From Symbiodinium natans (Eukaryota > Sar > Dinophyceae > Suessiales > Symbiodiniaceae), in the NCBI GenBank assembly GCA_905221605.1, contig CAJNDS010000635.1, positions 743,528-807,527 on the forward strand: a stretch of 64,000 nt of DNA, written 5' to 3'. Every line of letters begins with the position of its first letter. Positions within the stretch are counted from its first letter, which is position 1. The notes under the pieces are model-generated. The model worked only from the letters and a program-made list of their open reading frames with translations. It had not been told where the DNA came from and ran no database searches. The position numbers were made by a program, and so were the translations under genes. Of the stretch, positions 51,070-63,100 are shown in pieces.

Positions 51070-52470
51070 CATTCTCTTCTGCTTCCGAGGCACGCTATCG
51101 TCACACTGCAGTTGTCTGTGGTGATGCAGCGCCTGCCTCAGCAAACAGAGACAGGTTCAGCCTGGGATGCGGGGGTCATGACTGTTCCTTACATTCCAAG
51201 ATGTTCACCTTTGGCGGCGTCGACAAAACGCAGTACCGTTTTCCAGATCTCCACGAGTGCCCAACTATGATGTCTACGGTAGTCCATGCTGATTGAACCT
51301 CAGGATCGGGTCATAACTAGTGGTTTCGACAGCACCTGAGTCTAGAAGCCCTCCTGCTTCAGCCAGGTACAACTTCACCCACCGGCATTGGTTGAAGGCA
51401 TTGTTGGTGCGGTTTGTGAATGCCCAGAGAGCGTTCGTGTTTCCCCCGAATCCACACTTTCGAGTTTCCCGAATCCCAGGGTTTTGAATCCGTGCCTTCG
51501 GGTTCCCGAATCTGCCTTCTCCAGTTTCCCGAATCAGGCTTGTCCAGCTTCTGAATTCGCGCGAGATTTCTTCCGAATCAGCTGCTGACCAATGCAGGTT
51601 GCGACAATGTCTGTGCAGCCATCTGCACGAACTTTTCACAAGACGGTCGTTCATGAGGCCATAGGCTGTGTGAGCTGCGCTATCCGAAACATACGGAATG
51701 TGAACTAGATGTGCGATCGCCATGCTCTTCTTGTGGCCATGCAATGTCTCTTTTAGGGCTACATGTACATCCTGGGTGGCTTTGACGGACGTCGCTTGAA
51801 CGATATGTGCCCCTGACCGATTCTTGTTGATGTGCTACCAGCATCGCATAAGATTTTGGGCCATTCGCTTGCAGGTACCGCATTCTGCTTCGAACAAAAT
51901 CCGAGCTACAGCGATGCCAAAAGCAACTGGCGGACCAGGTCAGGTGTGGGCAAACACAGCGAGTTTGCGGACCACGTGGGTCTGACAGGCTGCAAGCAGC
52001 CCACCCATCCCGAACAGTTCTGTGCGACCAGAAGGCAAAGGTTCTCTCGTCCCCAAGCATTGCTATGCAAGAGATTCCTGACACTCGCCAGACGTTCCCG
52101 GGAGCACTGGGGCGGTTGGTGATGCACAGGACAACAGCTAACCTGCAACACCGGCAGAATCTGGCCAAACGTCCGTGCATCAGGATGCAGCTCAAACACT
52201 GATGCCCGAGGATCTGTGGTGTAGCAGCCTCTACTTGTTTCTAGCCGGAAGCCTGAACGGAGTGGCGCATTGGATCGAGGTTGGACTCGAATTGAGGACC
52301 AGCAGGGCCAGGCAAGATGCGGAGCATGCAGAAGGGTTCTTCAAATGGCGGTCTTTCCCCCGTGTAACATGCCAAGGTGTACACCCCGCGAACCGGCCAT
52401 GCGGTGGTCGTTTGGAACCATTGCTTCTACTTGATGGGAGGCATCGCCTCGGAGCCTAAGACTTCGCAGC
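51070..52470 (+). CDS. Kelch-repeat protein 1, last exon group
   Basis: Further blades: EARYRHTAVVCGDA (about 51077-51126), KMFTFGGVDKTQYRFPDLHE (about 51199-51257), GYMYILGGFDGRRLNDM (about 51758-51809, directly after a TCTTTTAG acceptor) and VYTPRTGHAVVVWNHCFYLMGGIASEP (about 52377-52457). With the earlier groups, fragments of at least eight blades are visible, more than the six or seven of one propeller, so there may be two propellers or two genes. The 3' end of the gene was not found. Confidence 0.7.
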
Positions 52471-53562
52471 TGTTTCAAAATCTCGGATTGTTGCTTCTGC
52501 TCTACTCTGGCAGTGGGCTCAAAGAAAGCCACAATACCGTAAAGAGCATGGAAGGCAAGGCTGTTCGCAAGAGAGTTAGCTCCGAGGCAGTGCAAAGTGG
52601 CGTTGTTCAGGACGCGGTGCTAAGCGGAATTCGAGATCTTGCCAATTGGTTTCAGAAAGTAACAAGGTGAGTCTCCCCCATTGAGCCATGGATCTGGGAA
52701 GCCCAGAATGAGGTTCACATCTTCAAGGCAGTTTCGGAAATTTTTCTCGTGCTTCAGGGGAGGCTGGGCCACGTTTGCTTTGACGAGGATAGCCTCTCTG
52801 TGGCGGCCTTCACTTCCAGCAAGGGTGCGCGCCACAGTGTTCGGATATGAAGCACACCAGGCCTTGCGGAAATGTGTAGTGGCCCTTCAAGGCATTTTCC
52901 TCCTTTCCGCCTAGACCTCAGGCAGCCAATGTTGCATGCAAGACATCGCAGTGGCAGCCCTTCAGAACTTTCCACGCGTGCTCTGTGAATGCCGGCGAAC
53001 GTCTTAGCATCGATGTCCAGGGACGTATCAGAGGTCGTTGCAGGTGCTGGGCACATGTACCACCAACATTGCCTCCAACCTTATCTCCAACACTTGGAAG
53101 CATCGTTCGCAGGAGAGTACGTGACGCGGCCTTCAGTCAGTTCCTTACCCCAAATCTAGCGGCTGGGCTACCCCCACCCAATGAACCGACCGGAAGTCAA
53201 GCAGTAACTTAACAGAGGTCCGCCAACGAGTGTGGGTCGCAAGAAGCTAGAAACGAAATGCGAGTGGACAGACCCGTTTGAAGACGACCTCCGAAGATAG
53301 TTTGTGTGTTTGCAAGACCTTGGGGAATTGCGGTTTCTGAGTGGCCGCCTTGTATGACGACTGGCCAGGCCCGGTTTGCTGCGCCTGGGATTAGCCCCAT
53401 CGCTCCTCGATGAAGCTCATGCTGTAGCTTTGAAGGTGCATCAGCCATGTAACCTCGTGAGCGACCATTACAGTCCGTGGTTGTCATGGTCAGGCGGGTC
53501 CATCTCAAGCTCTGGCTTACCTGACCCGGCTGGAGGCGAGCGTCTGGTGGTCTTCCTCTCAA

Positions 53563-53616
53563 GCTTCGCATCGCTTCGCATCGCTTCGCATCGCTTCGCA
53601 TCGCTTCGCCTCGCTT
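53563..53616 (+). repeat. 10-bp TCGCTTCGCA repeat, five copies
   Basis: Five perfect or near-perfect head-to-tail units upstream of the AlkB-like domain. The unit does not contain a stop in the frame crossing it. Confidence 0.9.
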
Positions 53617-53781
53617 GTTGCTTATTTGCTCTCGACAGGCCTTGGTCCCGGACACTGTGCAACAACAGGTGGCGCAGCGGATGGATGTGGTTCGGGCCTC
53701 GGGAGGATGCGGGAGGTGGTCTCCTCAGCGGTGTCTTTAATGTTCCTTTCCTGGTTCAAGTTACAGTTGCATCAGTTGCAG

Positions 53782-54782
53782 ACGGGTTTGAGCTTTCAAC
53801 AGATTCTGCCAAAAGCGAGGCTAAGCAGTACATGCTCAAGCCCGCAAGCCATGAGGAAGCTATATTTGAGAAGGCGCCACGAACTGCACTGGGGACGCCC
53901 CTACTTGTGGGTCAGACCTTATGGTCAGATCCGGCTGTCGAGGTGGGTCCAAAGCATGGCCCATCTATGCCTGAAGGCTTGCGATATATCCGCGACTTCG
54001 TGACCTGTTCCGAGGAAGAGGAGCTGGTAGCGATCACGGAACAAGGGGATTGGCTAAGCCACCTAATACGGGCGCAGCAGTTTTTTGGATTGGTCTACTA
54101 CCAGACGCGCCACGATATGGCCAGCTTGCAGCCTGCTTCCCTTGAGATGCAGCAGGGCAGGCCCCTCTCCGACCTGCCATCATGGTTGCTGCCACGGCTG
54201 ATCGGCACCGGCGTATTTGTCCCAGGCGAACTCAACCAAGTTGCTGTGAACAGATACACAGGCACGACCGGCATCGCTGCACATGTAGAAGACCCACATT
54301 CCTTCGGACCAAATCTGGCAACTCTGTCCTTGTTGCAGCCTGTTCAGATGACGCTGTCTGTGGCTTCGGAGGCAAAGAACTCCAAAGAGCTTCCGGGAGA
54401 TGGGATCGACCACGGCAATTGGGTCAAAGTGCTTCTAGAACCCAGAAGTCTGTTGGTGCTCCAGGGCGAGAGCAGGTACGCCTATCGCCATGGCATCAGG
54501 CGCTCAAGGCTGGTACGTTTGCGAGATGGAACGGAGCTGAAGAGAGCAGCAGACTACTGCCGAATCTCGCTGACGTTCCGGCAACTGCTCGAGACCCGAA
54601 GAATGGTGCAGGTTTCCCATCTTTCACCCACGGAAACTGAAGACGTCCAAGAAAAAGAGACAGCTGCACAGCACAGTGCTCATCAGTGCTCATACAAGAC
54701 CGATCAGCAGCCCATGGCACCTGCAGACATGATTGGATCCAATCTGCGTGCCTGGCCGCTTCAACGTTCTGTGGCTTGTTGA
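53782..54782 (+). CDS. AlkB-like 2-oxoglutarate/Fe(II) dioxygenase
   Basis: AlkB homologues oxidatively demethylate nucleic acids or proteins using Fe(II) and 2-oxoglutarate. The frame is open from 53376, but recognisable protein begins after a CAG at 53781. Order: GLRYIRDFVTCSEEEELV (N-terminal helix), the NQVAVNRYTGTTGIAAHVED strand pair with the first metal ligands (His at 54282, then Glu at 54288 where Asp is usual), FGPNLATLSLLQPVQMTL, LLEPRSLLVLQGESRYAYRHGI (distal His at 54489) and YCRISLTFR (Arg that would hold 2-oxoglutarate). LxGESRYxxxHGI and RxSxTFR are hallmark AlkB strings, and the layout is nearest to ALKBH8/ALKBH6-like proteins by eye. The C-terminal tail is short and low-complexity. 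The start codon is not known; an upstream exon is likely. Confidence 0.87.
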
Positions 54783-54964
54783 ACCCTATAAGGTGTGGAG
54801 GTCGACCTGGGCATACACGGAGGCCCTTGACCGGGAAATACTTGCGACCACATCTTTTTAGCTCTGAGAAGCGTTCTGATGGTAGGCTTACGACCTTTGG
54901 AAGCGGAAGCACCAGGAATGGGAGGCTGTGCGCATCCTTGCACTTGCTGCACTTGATAGGATCG

Positions 54965-55140
54965 TTTTGTTGACGCAACAGCTGGAATGCCGAATGTCGG
55001 CATGACCTTTCTCACGTCAAGTATCTGCAGGCCGAATGTGCTCGAAGAAGAGCCGAACACGAACAACAGCGGCTCAAACGCCGGAAAGATGGCCAGAGGG
55101 ATGGCAAGTCCGATCTTGCAGAGGAAGAGGCAGGTTCATC
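54965..55140 (+). CDS. Possible charged coiled-coil exon
   Basis: One plus-strand frame reads AECARRRAEHEQQRLKRRKDGQRDGKSDLAEEEAGSSGAL, ending near CTACAG|GTGTG. The Arg/Lys/Glu spacing suggests a helical, perhaps coiled-coil, exon. Whether it belongs to the AlkB-like gene or to a next gene is not clear. Confidence 0.3.
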
Positions 55141-55349
55141 AGGGGCACTGCGTTCTGCGACCCTACAGGTGTGTTTTGTGGAGGAAAGACATAACCATAC
55201 CCATGCCGCACCTGGATCACGTTTTTCTCTCGGCTTTCTCTGGAGGTTCCTTTGGTGCTCCCCATGGAGCCAACGCAGTGGGGTCTCAGAGCACAAAGCC
55301 TGTAGCCATCACTTGCGCTGCTTTCGGTAAGGCCCTCTCTGCAAAGTAA

Positions 55350-58300
55350 AGGCTGCTATATTTGGGGCCAGGCGCTTGCCGAGCAGCTTTCGCACAATGT
55401 TGCAGTTTGCAGTTGTGTGTGTCGCTACATCGAGGGCTGCTCTTTGCGTGACAGGTTGGCCGAGGCAAGACTCTGCTGATGGACCTGTTTGTGCATTGCC
55501 CAGGGACCTGTTTTTTGCACAGCTGACTGTTGTGCTGCCTACGACAAAGGCATTGTCTTTGCAGCCTGAGAGCCCTGAGCCCGGCGATGCCAGCTCGATG
55601 CTGAAGGCCAGATGGGGGAGGGCCTCTCCTCTGGGAACAGCTGTTCAGAGCCTGCTTCTGTCTTGTTGCTCTCTCTTTTCGAATCGTGCTCATTTGTCGT
55701 TGGTTTCCAGGTTGTGTTTTTGGATCTCTGACTTTTTGAGTTTGCCCGAGCTCAATCCATCTACGATCCAGCTGGCATCCTAGTGTGAAAGTTGCCGGAT
55801 CTCATAGAAAGATGTAACAGCTGTGGACAGGCGCAGCTCCGGCGAGTCCATTTTCATGAGCTGGTGCCCCAGCTCCTCAAAGGGAGAAGTTGCCTCCGAC
55901 ATGTCGGTTCTCATCACGAGGTTCGTGCATGGTCTCCACCGTCAGCTGCATCGTTCAGGGGGGCAGTCTGGGCTGGCTGCCGCAGTGGATGACGTGATGG
56001 ACTCGGTGGCTTCTTCTGTTGCTCTGTTGTTCTGTTGGCAAGTACTGGGCAAAATGGGCAATGGGCTATTGGAAAAGCATGTCGTTGAGATGGAGGTCGC
56101 CTGCGGCCAACCACCTGTGTTATGCTTCGATGAGTGCCGAGCCTAGCAAGTCTTCGGTCATTTGTAGGATGGTGCGAACAAACCTGAGTCGAGGTTTCAG
56201 ATCACGACCATCGCGGATGCATCGACAGCTGCTCGGTTTTTTCCCGTCAGTCGACCCGAAACTACTTGTGGTACTTGTAGACAAGTGGACTCTCTGGGCA
56301 CGGACTTTGCATGGAGCCAGGTTGCAGGATACTTCTGTTTTCTGAAGTCCAGCTCAATTCAGGTGCGTCAGCTAGAAATATCCTCGGAACGGGATGTAGC
56401 TCTTTGACGGAGGTGTCCTCACATTTCTTTTGATGCTGAGGCTGCTCACGCCGCTTTTCAGTTCTTCCTGCCACCTTGTGGATTGGATTTGAGACTGTCG
56501 ACCGCACCTCTAGACTTCAGTGACGCTTGTGATCGCTGCCAGGTGACCTTTTGAGACGAGAGGTCGTTGTGGTCATCACCTCCAACCGTCCTCCAAGCGA
56601 GCAGCGTCCTTGTTGTGTGTTGTAGATGCTCGAAAAGAATCTAAAAGATATCTTTTAACATACTCTTCTTCTGTTTGCCTTTTGCAGAGGTTATACAAGG
56701 GAGGAGTCGGTCGAGATGCTCATCTACCGGCTTTCGAATCCTTGCTGCAGTCGGCCTTGGAGGCCGGTGCGGGCGCAGTGAAAAGAGTGAAGGCAAAAAA
56801 GAACTATAAAAGACTGAAGCAACAGGTGAAAGCAAAAAAGGATTGTTCAGGTTCAGCGAAAGTTCAGTGCTTTCTTTGGAAGGTACACCATCTTGACGCT
56901 GGCACAGACTATCGTCTCAGGGCGCCTCTTCCAATGCTGGGTGTTGCTCAGTCGTTGGTCAGTGTTGCTTTGTGTGACACCCGCAGGGGACCGGTTCCGC
57001 AGACCAAGCCGAGTACTTGCAGGGAGCAGGCCGGAACAGAAGACATGGCAAGATGTGGGAAGATGTGGGAACATGGTAAAGGAAGCCAACGCTCGAAACT
57101 CATGGCTTGCACCTGCAGGAGCCAGCCAGCTTGAGTCAGCCTTTATTGCTGCTTGTGGCGGAGTGACAGTCCGCGGCTTATGGTGGCTACATGCGTGTTC
57201 AAAGCGTGACCCAAAGCCATCCTGAGGCAGGTCCCATGCACTTGCGGATCGCTTGGGGACGTTCCTTGTAGGGGTCTTTGAGACCCAGTCTTTGAACCCT
57301 GCACCTTTGCAACGTCTCATTTCGTGTGCTGCGAAGTCGTGTGGCAAATGTCAGCCCAAAATAACATGGGTCAAGGCTGTGCGAGAAGGTAGCCAACGGT
57401 GTGGCCAAGTTCACTTTCGAAGAGCTGTGTGGCACCTCGGCGTAGGTAAAGCTGCACGACGCTGGGCAGTTCTGTCTCCATGCGCTATGCAAGGAAGCCC
57501 GCTGAGCTCAGAAGACTACTTGGCACTTATCCAAAGCGGAGGCGCTAGATTGAATGTCAGATGGAGGAGAAGTAGACGCTGTCCTGATGTGATGCAGGCA
57601 TCCATACGTTCGTGGTCTCTGACGTCCCTCGATTCGGGTTGAATCTCCACAACGAGGTTCTGAAATACAACAAATGAGGGCGGGTGAACAGCGGTAGACT
57701 TGCAGGCACGCCGCTTCACAAACTTCGTGGATGCTCTGTACGAGCAGCAGTGCCATTCTTAGACATTCGGCAACACATGCCTCAGCCATCCCACACCTTG
57801 GTCACCTCGGCAATCACTGGAGGTGTCGCCTCATTTGTTCGTCAGATGCAGGCATCGATGATCTCCTCACAGGAGTCATCGGAACTCAACTGAGCTTGCC
57901 TCAATGTGGCTTGAATGGTTGAGCATTGTCAGCATGTCTTACCTGCAGGAATCGATAGTTTGTGTTCTGCCGAGCTGGAGTCAGATCAGCCGGCCATGGG
58001 TATCGGAGGCCCCTACCGGTGTATCGCATCCTCAGCATGCAAACCGGTGATTATTCACGCAGGATCAGAAAACTCACTACGATGGCATCGGCATGGGGAC
58101 GTCTCGTTTCATTCTTCCGGATCCTCTCCTTGCAGGCGGAAGCTGTAGACATTGTCGACACATGAGAGAGCTGTGAGTCTCTGTTTGGCCCGGGCATCTG
58201 TTAGGCCTGACACCTTCGCAACGGCCGAGGCTCTGCTAGGGTCTGGAGCGAACAAGCATTGAGCAGCTGCTGACACCCAGGCGGATGCGGAGGCAGGGAC

Positions 58301-58930
58301 ATCCCTTCGCACAAGCCTTAGTGACACACAAGGCCTATGACTTCATGATCATTGCCAGATGACGCCAATCCAGCTGGAATGCAGATGCAAAGGGGCTATA
58401 GGAGAAGTATAGAAGTGCTTGAAAAACCTGTAGAGACATGTCTCACGAAAAGTTGCCCTGCAGAAGTGGATCGGTCTGGGGTCCAAGGATGTATTGCATA
58501 ACAGCTGCCCACTGGTTTCTTGGGATTTGTTTTTTTCGGTTGAGAACTGAGGAGCGGGGCAGCCGGTGCTAGTTTCGGGATGGGTGATTGCCACATACCC
58601 AAAGTGCAGCTCATATCTGCGTCACATCATAGGAGATGCACAGGGACATGAATCTGTTTTGGGGCGCACATGGAGCCTGTGCTGCGAGACACGGGCCTGA
58701 GTTGTAGCCCGCACGATGGAGTCACGGACTGGAAGCTCCTTCTTGAGTTCGACTGTGACGTGGCGGGGAATCAGTCCACTGCAGGAGCTTGTGGACCTGA
58801 AGCAATTTGGTGCAGCTCTGCTGATAACCTCGGAATGCACCCTGCTCGCAGAAGGTCTGCAGTTTGCCCTTCATTTTAAAACCCAGGCCTCCTGCTCTCT
58901 CTGACTCCCCTGACTCCTCCGATGCGTTTT
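55350..58930. other. No recognised gene
   Basis: Many short frames, none with a recognised domain. Possible exon-like pieces are a Lys-rich helix near 56760-56860 (VKRVKAKKNYKRLKQQVKAKK) and a frame at 57253-57642, but neither can be assigned. Confidence 0.4.
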
Positions 58931-58944
58931 ACGCATGTTAGCAC

Positions 58945-59457
58945 ATGTTCAAGTTCGCACCAGGTGACGGCGCGGCCTGGCAAGCCGGTGGCCCCTTTGA
59001 AGACGGTCCGAAGCTCCTTCTTCCTGGTGGCAAGTATATCAATCGTAGCCGGAGCCGATACCGCGAGCAGTCGAAGATTGCAGTAGAGCTTATTACTATG
59101 GCCTTGCTGGAGGCTGGTGTCCCTGAGGAGCATATTGAGCACTTGGATTGCTGTGACGACCACGGTGACCACAGAGATCCCGACTTCGATCCCATCAAGC
59201 TTATTCCGCAGTTCTGGCGCCGGCATCTAAACCCTGTCACCAGGTTCAGGGATGCATTGATCTATTATTTCGGCTTCTCGATCGAGGGTGGTGCCTGGGC
59301 CCTGACGTGGACCAATGCTAACCAAGAGTCGAAGGTCTGCATTATCGAGCCAGATTCCATTCTACCTCCGCAAGGGGTCGAGGATGGCGTTCCAGGTGAC
59401 GCGGGTCCCAGTCTCCCAAGTGCTCATTCGTTCTTGGGGGCTTGGCATCGGCATTAA
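58945..59457 (+). CDS. Conserved-looking protein of unknown function
   Basis: A 170-residue frame starting at ATG 58945 with balanced composition, unlike its neighbours. It reads FAPGDGAAWQAGGPFEDGPK, a basic stretch YINRSRSRYREQSKIAVEL, a helix ITMALLEAGVPEEHIEHLDCC, an acidic/His stretch DDHGDHRDPDFDPIKLIP, then FWRRHLNPVTRFRDALIYYFGFSIEGGAWALTWTNANQESKVCIIEPDSI. The DDHGDHRDPDFD cluster could bind metal, but that is only a suggestion. The end after EPDSILPPQ looks less natural and may be read-through into an intron. No family was recognised. Confidence 0.5.
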   Translation: MFKFAPGDGAAWQAGGPFEDGPKLLLPGGKYINRSRSRYREQSKIAVELITMALLEAGVPEEHIEHLDCCDDHGDHRDPDFDPIKLIPQFWRRHLNPVTRFRDALIYYFGFSIEGGAWALTWTNANQESKVCIIEPDSILPPQGVEDGVPGDAGPSLPSAHSFLGAWHRH

Positions 59458-59644
59458 CAGTTCTCATGTAACAGATTGCAACATGAAATTCCATGATGGC
59501 CTTGGAAAGCCCCATACTCTAAGAGTGATGAAGCCAGCAAGCGAGCGGGAGACGGAGAGAGGCCGAGAGACAAAGATGCCTACATTATATAGATGAATCT
59601 ACATGTGCATCGGTGTGTGTACATGTGTGTATACATGTGTGCAC

Positions 59645-59835
<191 letters not shown>

Positions 59836-60300
59836 CGAGGGAGACATGCTTGAATTAGAAGCTGCGGATGTGATGCAAAGGAAGCTCCATCGATGACTTG
59901 CCTAACGGGCATTCCGCGAAGACATGGAAAGCATAGATATATACCCGTCCACATAATGAAGAACACATAGCAGGCATATATCCTTCAGAATCAAAACCGA
60001 AAAACAAACACAGCCAAAAACAATACACACAAAACAAACAAACAAAAGTGCGAACACAATGTCTGCCACAGCTTTGGTGTATCTAGTTTTGGTTGTTTTG
60101 TTTTTGGTTTTGGTTTGAGAGCATTCCATCTGAGATTTTGTTGTTTGACTTTGTTCGGCTTTGATTCAACCATGTGAGAGAAGGCCACAGATTCCCTGCT
60201 CAGACATAGGAGCCCAGAGACTCCCGCCCCACCTCCCGGAACATCCCGAGATGAAAGGAACTCAGAAGGCAAACCTGGTAAATATGCAGGTGTCCGGCTG

Positions 60301-61647
60301 GTGGTATCGGATGCACCAGGGTCTGCTCGGATGTGGTTGCGGCCTGCCTGCCGCTTGCGTGGCGTGGCGGCTTGGGAGGGTGACGCCATGCCAGGATCTG
60401 CGGGTGGCCCGCCGTTGGCCCGTTGGCTCTGCGGCTACATGCCCGAAGCACCCAAAGGTGTGCAAGCTTTTCTGCAGCCTTGCCCAGATGCTGGGCTGGA
60501 GGACTTACCGTGTCACAGGCCGCTCTTCTGGGGTCCTTCGCCGGAAAGTGTTGAGGTGGCAAGCACGTTGCTTTGGGAACTCACGGAGTTTGTGGGTGCT
60601 GAGACCATGAGATCTCACAGGTCAGCAGCTATTGAAGAAATTCTTGTGAAGGGAGGGCCGCAGATGCTGCTCGAGATGCTGCATCTTGTTACCTCTCGTG
60701 AACATGGACAAGAACTTGCACTGCAAGTCTTGTGGCTCTTGCAAGCACTGGCTGCAGAGTCCCCTGCTCATCGCTGGGCAGGTACCATGAACGAGTCTTT
60801 TAATGCCGTCATGAAGCTGACAGAGAGGCTCCTTGGTGGGTTCTCCAACCACGAGCACCCACACTTGCTAGCTGCTATCCTTTCCTTCTTTGCCAGTTGC
60901 GCATCTCGTTGCATAATTTGTAGAGAGGAGTGCTCAGCAGGCACAGGCAACTGGGCTTCAGTGCGTCAGCTGATCAATGCTGCCTTTGAGAGCCTTGACG
61001 TCGAGCATAGCCGGGATGCCAAGGCTGCCGCGCAGGCTGCCTGTCACATGATCTCACAAGTTGCCTCACACAGAGCACTTGGTTCGGAACATCTCCTATT
61101 TGTCAAGCTGCTTGAGATGTTTTCGGCGAGAGATGTTGGTGAGCCTGTGACAGAAGCTGCAGCTGAAGCGCTCTTGTACATCACCTTCCGGTGCAATGAT
61201 CAGAAGCTTGAAGTCCTGCGGCTAATCAGCCAATTTCAGCTCGAGGAAGCTTTGAGCGAGGCTCTCCGAACCTCACGGGTTGGCCTCAAAGAGAAGCTCC
61301 TGGCCTTCCTGCGAAGCATCGCCTCCGCACAGCCTACGTCCGCTGTCATGGATGCCTTTCCCAGTGGCTGCATTGAGGGTGGGATCATCGATGTTATCAT
61401 AGGCACTTTGAGGCACTACGAGAAGGAGCCGAGTGTGCAGCGCTGGGGGTTGGCCGCGTTGGGTGCGATCTGCAACGTTGACGAGCGATTTGCCACAAGG
61501 GGGGTCGATGGAGGAGCAGCGACTGCAGTACTTTGGGCTTTGGGTGCAGACGATCTGTCGCAGGCCCTTGGGGTTTTTATTCGCCAAGCCCAGCGAACCC
61601 ACAAAGCTTTGCAACATACAACAAGTGTCCTCGAGTTAAATTCTTAG
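60301..61647 (+). CDS. Armadillo-like repeat protein, N-terminal part
   Basis: About 440 residues of alpha-helical repeats: MLLEMLHLVTSREHGQELALQVLWLLQALAAESP, LLAAILSFFASCASRCIICREECS, AKAAAQAACHMISQVASHRALG, TEAAAEALLYITFRCNDQKLEVLRLI, LKEKLLAFLRSIASAQPTSAVMD and VQRWGLAALGAICNVDERFATRGV. Runs of 40-residue units ending in small-residue helices fit armadillo/HEAT scaffolds that bind other proteins. The open frame begins with GTG at 60301; ATG codons at 60331 and 60388 are more likely starts, or an upstream exon exists. The last residues (TTSVLELNS) look like intron read-through, and the protein resumes at about 61654 in another frame. Confidence 0.8.
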   Translation: MVSDAPGSARMWLRPACRLRGVAAWEGDAMPGSAGGPPLARWLCGYMPEAPKGVQAFLQPCPDAGLEDLPCHRPLFWGPSPESVEVASTLLWELTEFVGAETMRSHRSAAIEEILVKGGPQMLLEMLHLVTSREHGQELALQVLWLLQALAAESPAHRWAGTMNESFNAVMKLTERLLGGFSNHEHPHLLAAILSFFASCASRCIICREECSAGTGNWASVRQLINAAFESLDVEHSRDAKAAAQAACHMISQVASHRALGSEHLLFVKLLEMFSARDVGEPVTEAAAEALLYITFRCNDQKLEVLRLISQFQLEEALSEALRTSRVGLKEKLLAFLRSIASAQPTSAVMDAFPSGCIEGGIIDVIIGTLRHYEKEPSVQRWGLAALGAICNVDERFATRGVDGGAATAVLWALGADDLSQALGVFIRQAQRTHKALQHTTSVLELNS

Positions 61648-61653
61648 AGGTGT

Positions 61654-62412
61654 GCCGCTGCATCTAAGGCCAAGTCGCTCGAACAGGATGCGCTTTTCTG
61701 TGCCTTTGCGCTCCTGCAGACGCACTCTGGTCATGACTTGATGAGCTTGCTATCTCCCGAGAAGCTTGGGCGACTGCCAGCACTTGCGGCCTCTGCAGTG
61801 GCACGTGGGCTGCGGGAGGAGGGTGGGTCCTCTGAAGCAGCACTGTGGGGACTTCGAATCTTTGAACGGATCTGTCAACAACATGCCTCCGTCGTGGAGC
61901 CGTTTGTGGATGTGATTCTGGATGCCATGCTGGCGACGAGTTGTTTGCATGGAACCATGGTTGCAGGAGCCAATGCTGTGAGCCACTTGGCAGTTTGCCC
62001 TCGTGCCCGAGTGAAGCTTTTGCGGAGCTACGTGGACTTGGTAAAGGCCTTGCAATCAATGGGCCACTTTGCAGCCTGTGAAGGCACCGAGGAGGGGAGG
62101 GCACGGGAGGAGGAACTCATGGACTGGGTGCAAGTCCTGGTCGACATTTTGGGTCCGCCGAAGCCTGTGAAGTCCGATGACCAGATTCTCTACGAGCAGC
62201 TGCAAAAAGAGGAGGAGATGCAGAGCTCCGCCAAAGCGTTGTCGAAGCCAGGCTCCTCCAAGGCAGGGACCAAATCCAATCAGGGCACCAAGTCCAATGC
62301 GGGCACCAAGCTGGAGTCCGCTCATCCCGGACATCCTGCCAGTCGGACCGGAACCAAACTGGGAACCAAGGAGTCCTCTGGCAAGACGCGGACCAAGTCA
62401 AAGTTGCAGTAG
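61654..62412 (+). CDS. Armadillo-like repeat protein, C-terminal exon
   Basis: Continues the preceding gene: AAASKAKSLEQDALFCAFALLQTHSGHDLMSLL leads into two or three more helical repeats (GLRIFERICQQHASVVEPFVDVILDAML, AGANAVSHLAVCPRARVKLLRSYVDLV, ELMDWVQVLVDILGPP). It ends in a low-complexity tail of repeated GTKSN/GTKLE units and a basic end to the stop at 62410. CTTAG just before 61648 could be the splice acceptor; the donor is not clear. The short TK-rich repeat tail may be disordered or a binding region. Confidence 0.75.
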   Translation, partial: AAASKAKSLEQDALFCAFALLQTHSGHDLMSLLSPEKLGRLPALAASAVARGLREEGGSSEAALWGLRIFERICQQHASVVEPFVDVILDAMLATSCLHGTMVAGANAVSHLAVCPRARVKLLRSYVDLVKALQSMGHFAACEGTEEGRAREEELMDWVQVLVDILGPPKPVKSDDQILYEQLQKEEEMQSSAKALSKPGSSKAGTKSNQGTKSNAGTKLESAHPGHPASRTGTKLGTKESSGKTRTKSKLQ

Positions 62413-62419
62413 AGCACCT

Positions 62420-63100
62420 CGGTCTCACCCCGGCGCCTCGCGAAACGCGACGGCCCTGAGATAATGAGTTGGCACTTCGACAGAGTGCACCAGTCTAAAC
62501 TAGATGCGGCCAAGCCCCAGGCTGCTATCTTTGGCTGTTATCTTTACTTACAAAAGCGATGCAGAAGTCGGCTTTCCAAGGCTTGTCCGGCGACGAGGCG
62601 CATGTGCTTTCATCCTTTGCCCTTCTGATTTTTTTGACTCGCTCTCGACTCATTCTTCTCAGATCAACGCAGCAGGACAGCGTTGCAGGCGTCATGTCTG
62701 CTGCAGTTGACAGTCTTCGCACGGACCCTGGTGAGCTTGGCTTGCTAGCTGCAATGAAACTCGGACAGCTGCGCTCTGATGGCTGTGAGGCGAAACTGGG
62801 TTCGCGGCCCGCAGGTGCACCTCGCGGTTGCATGCACCGCCCTCACCTGCATCTCCTGTGCTGCATCTGGGCTGCTTGGGCTCTCGGTTTGCAGCACTTT
62901 TCCATCAGGAGATGAGTAGCAGCGCCTACCGTCAGGGCCACGCTTTGCGATGGGCAGTGTCACCCAAGTCTTCATCAGTCGAAGCAGCCTCGTGAACAGT
63001 CTCACAAAGACATTTTTCTGCCCAACAGGCAAAATGCTGCCATGTGCTGCAATATGCTGCAATTTGCTGCAATCCTGTAGTTTCTCGAAGCAGTATAGGT
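62420..63100 (+). other. Intergenic stretch with possible exon
   Basis: No domain was recognised. A frame at 62559-62915 is open but unconvincing. CTGCAATATGCTGCAATTTGCTGCAAT at 63048-63071 is a short direct repeat. Confidence 0.4.

Noticed and set aside
53376-53781. First 135 codons of the open frame before the AlkB-like domain as coding
   Set aside because: It includes the TCGCTTCGCA repeat and lacks conserved-looking protein; a CAG acceptor-like site at 53779-53781 fits the start of an exon better.
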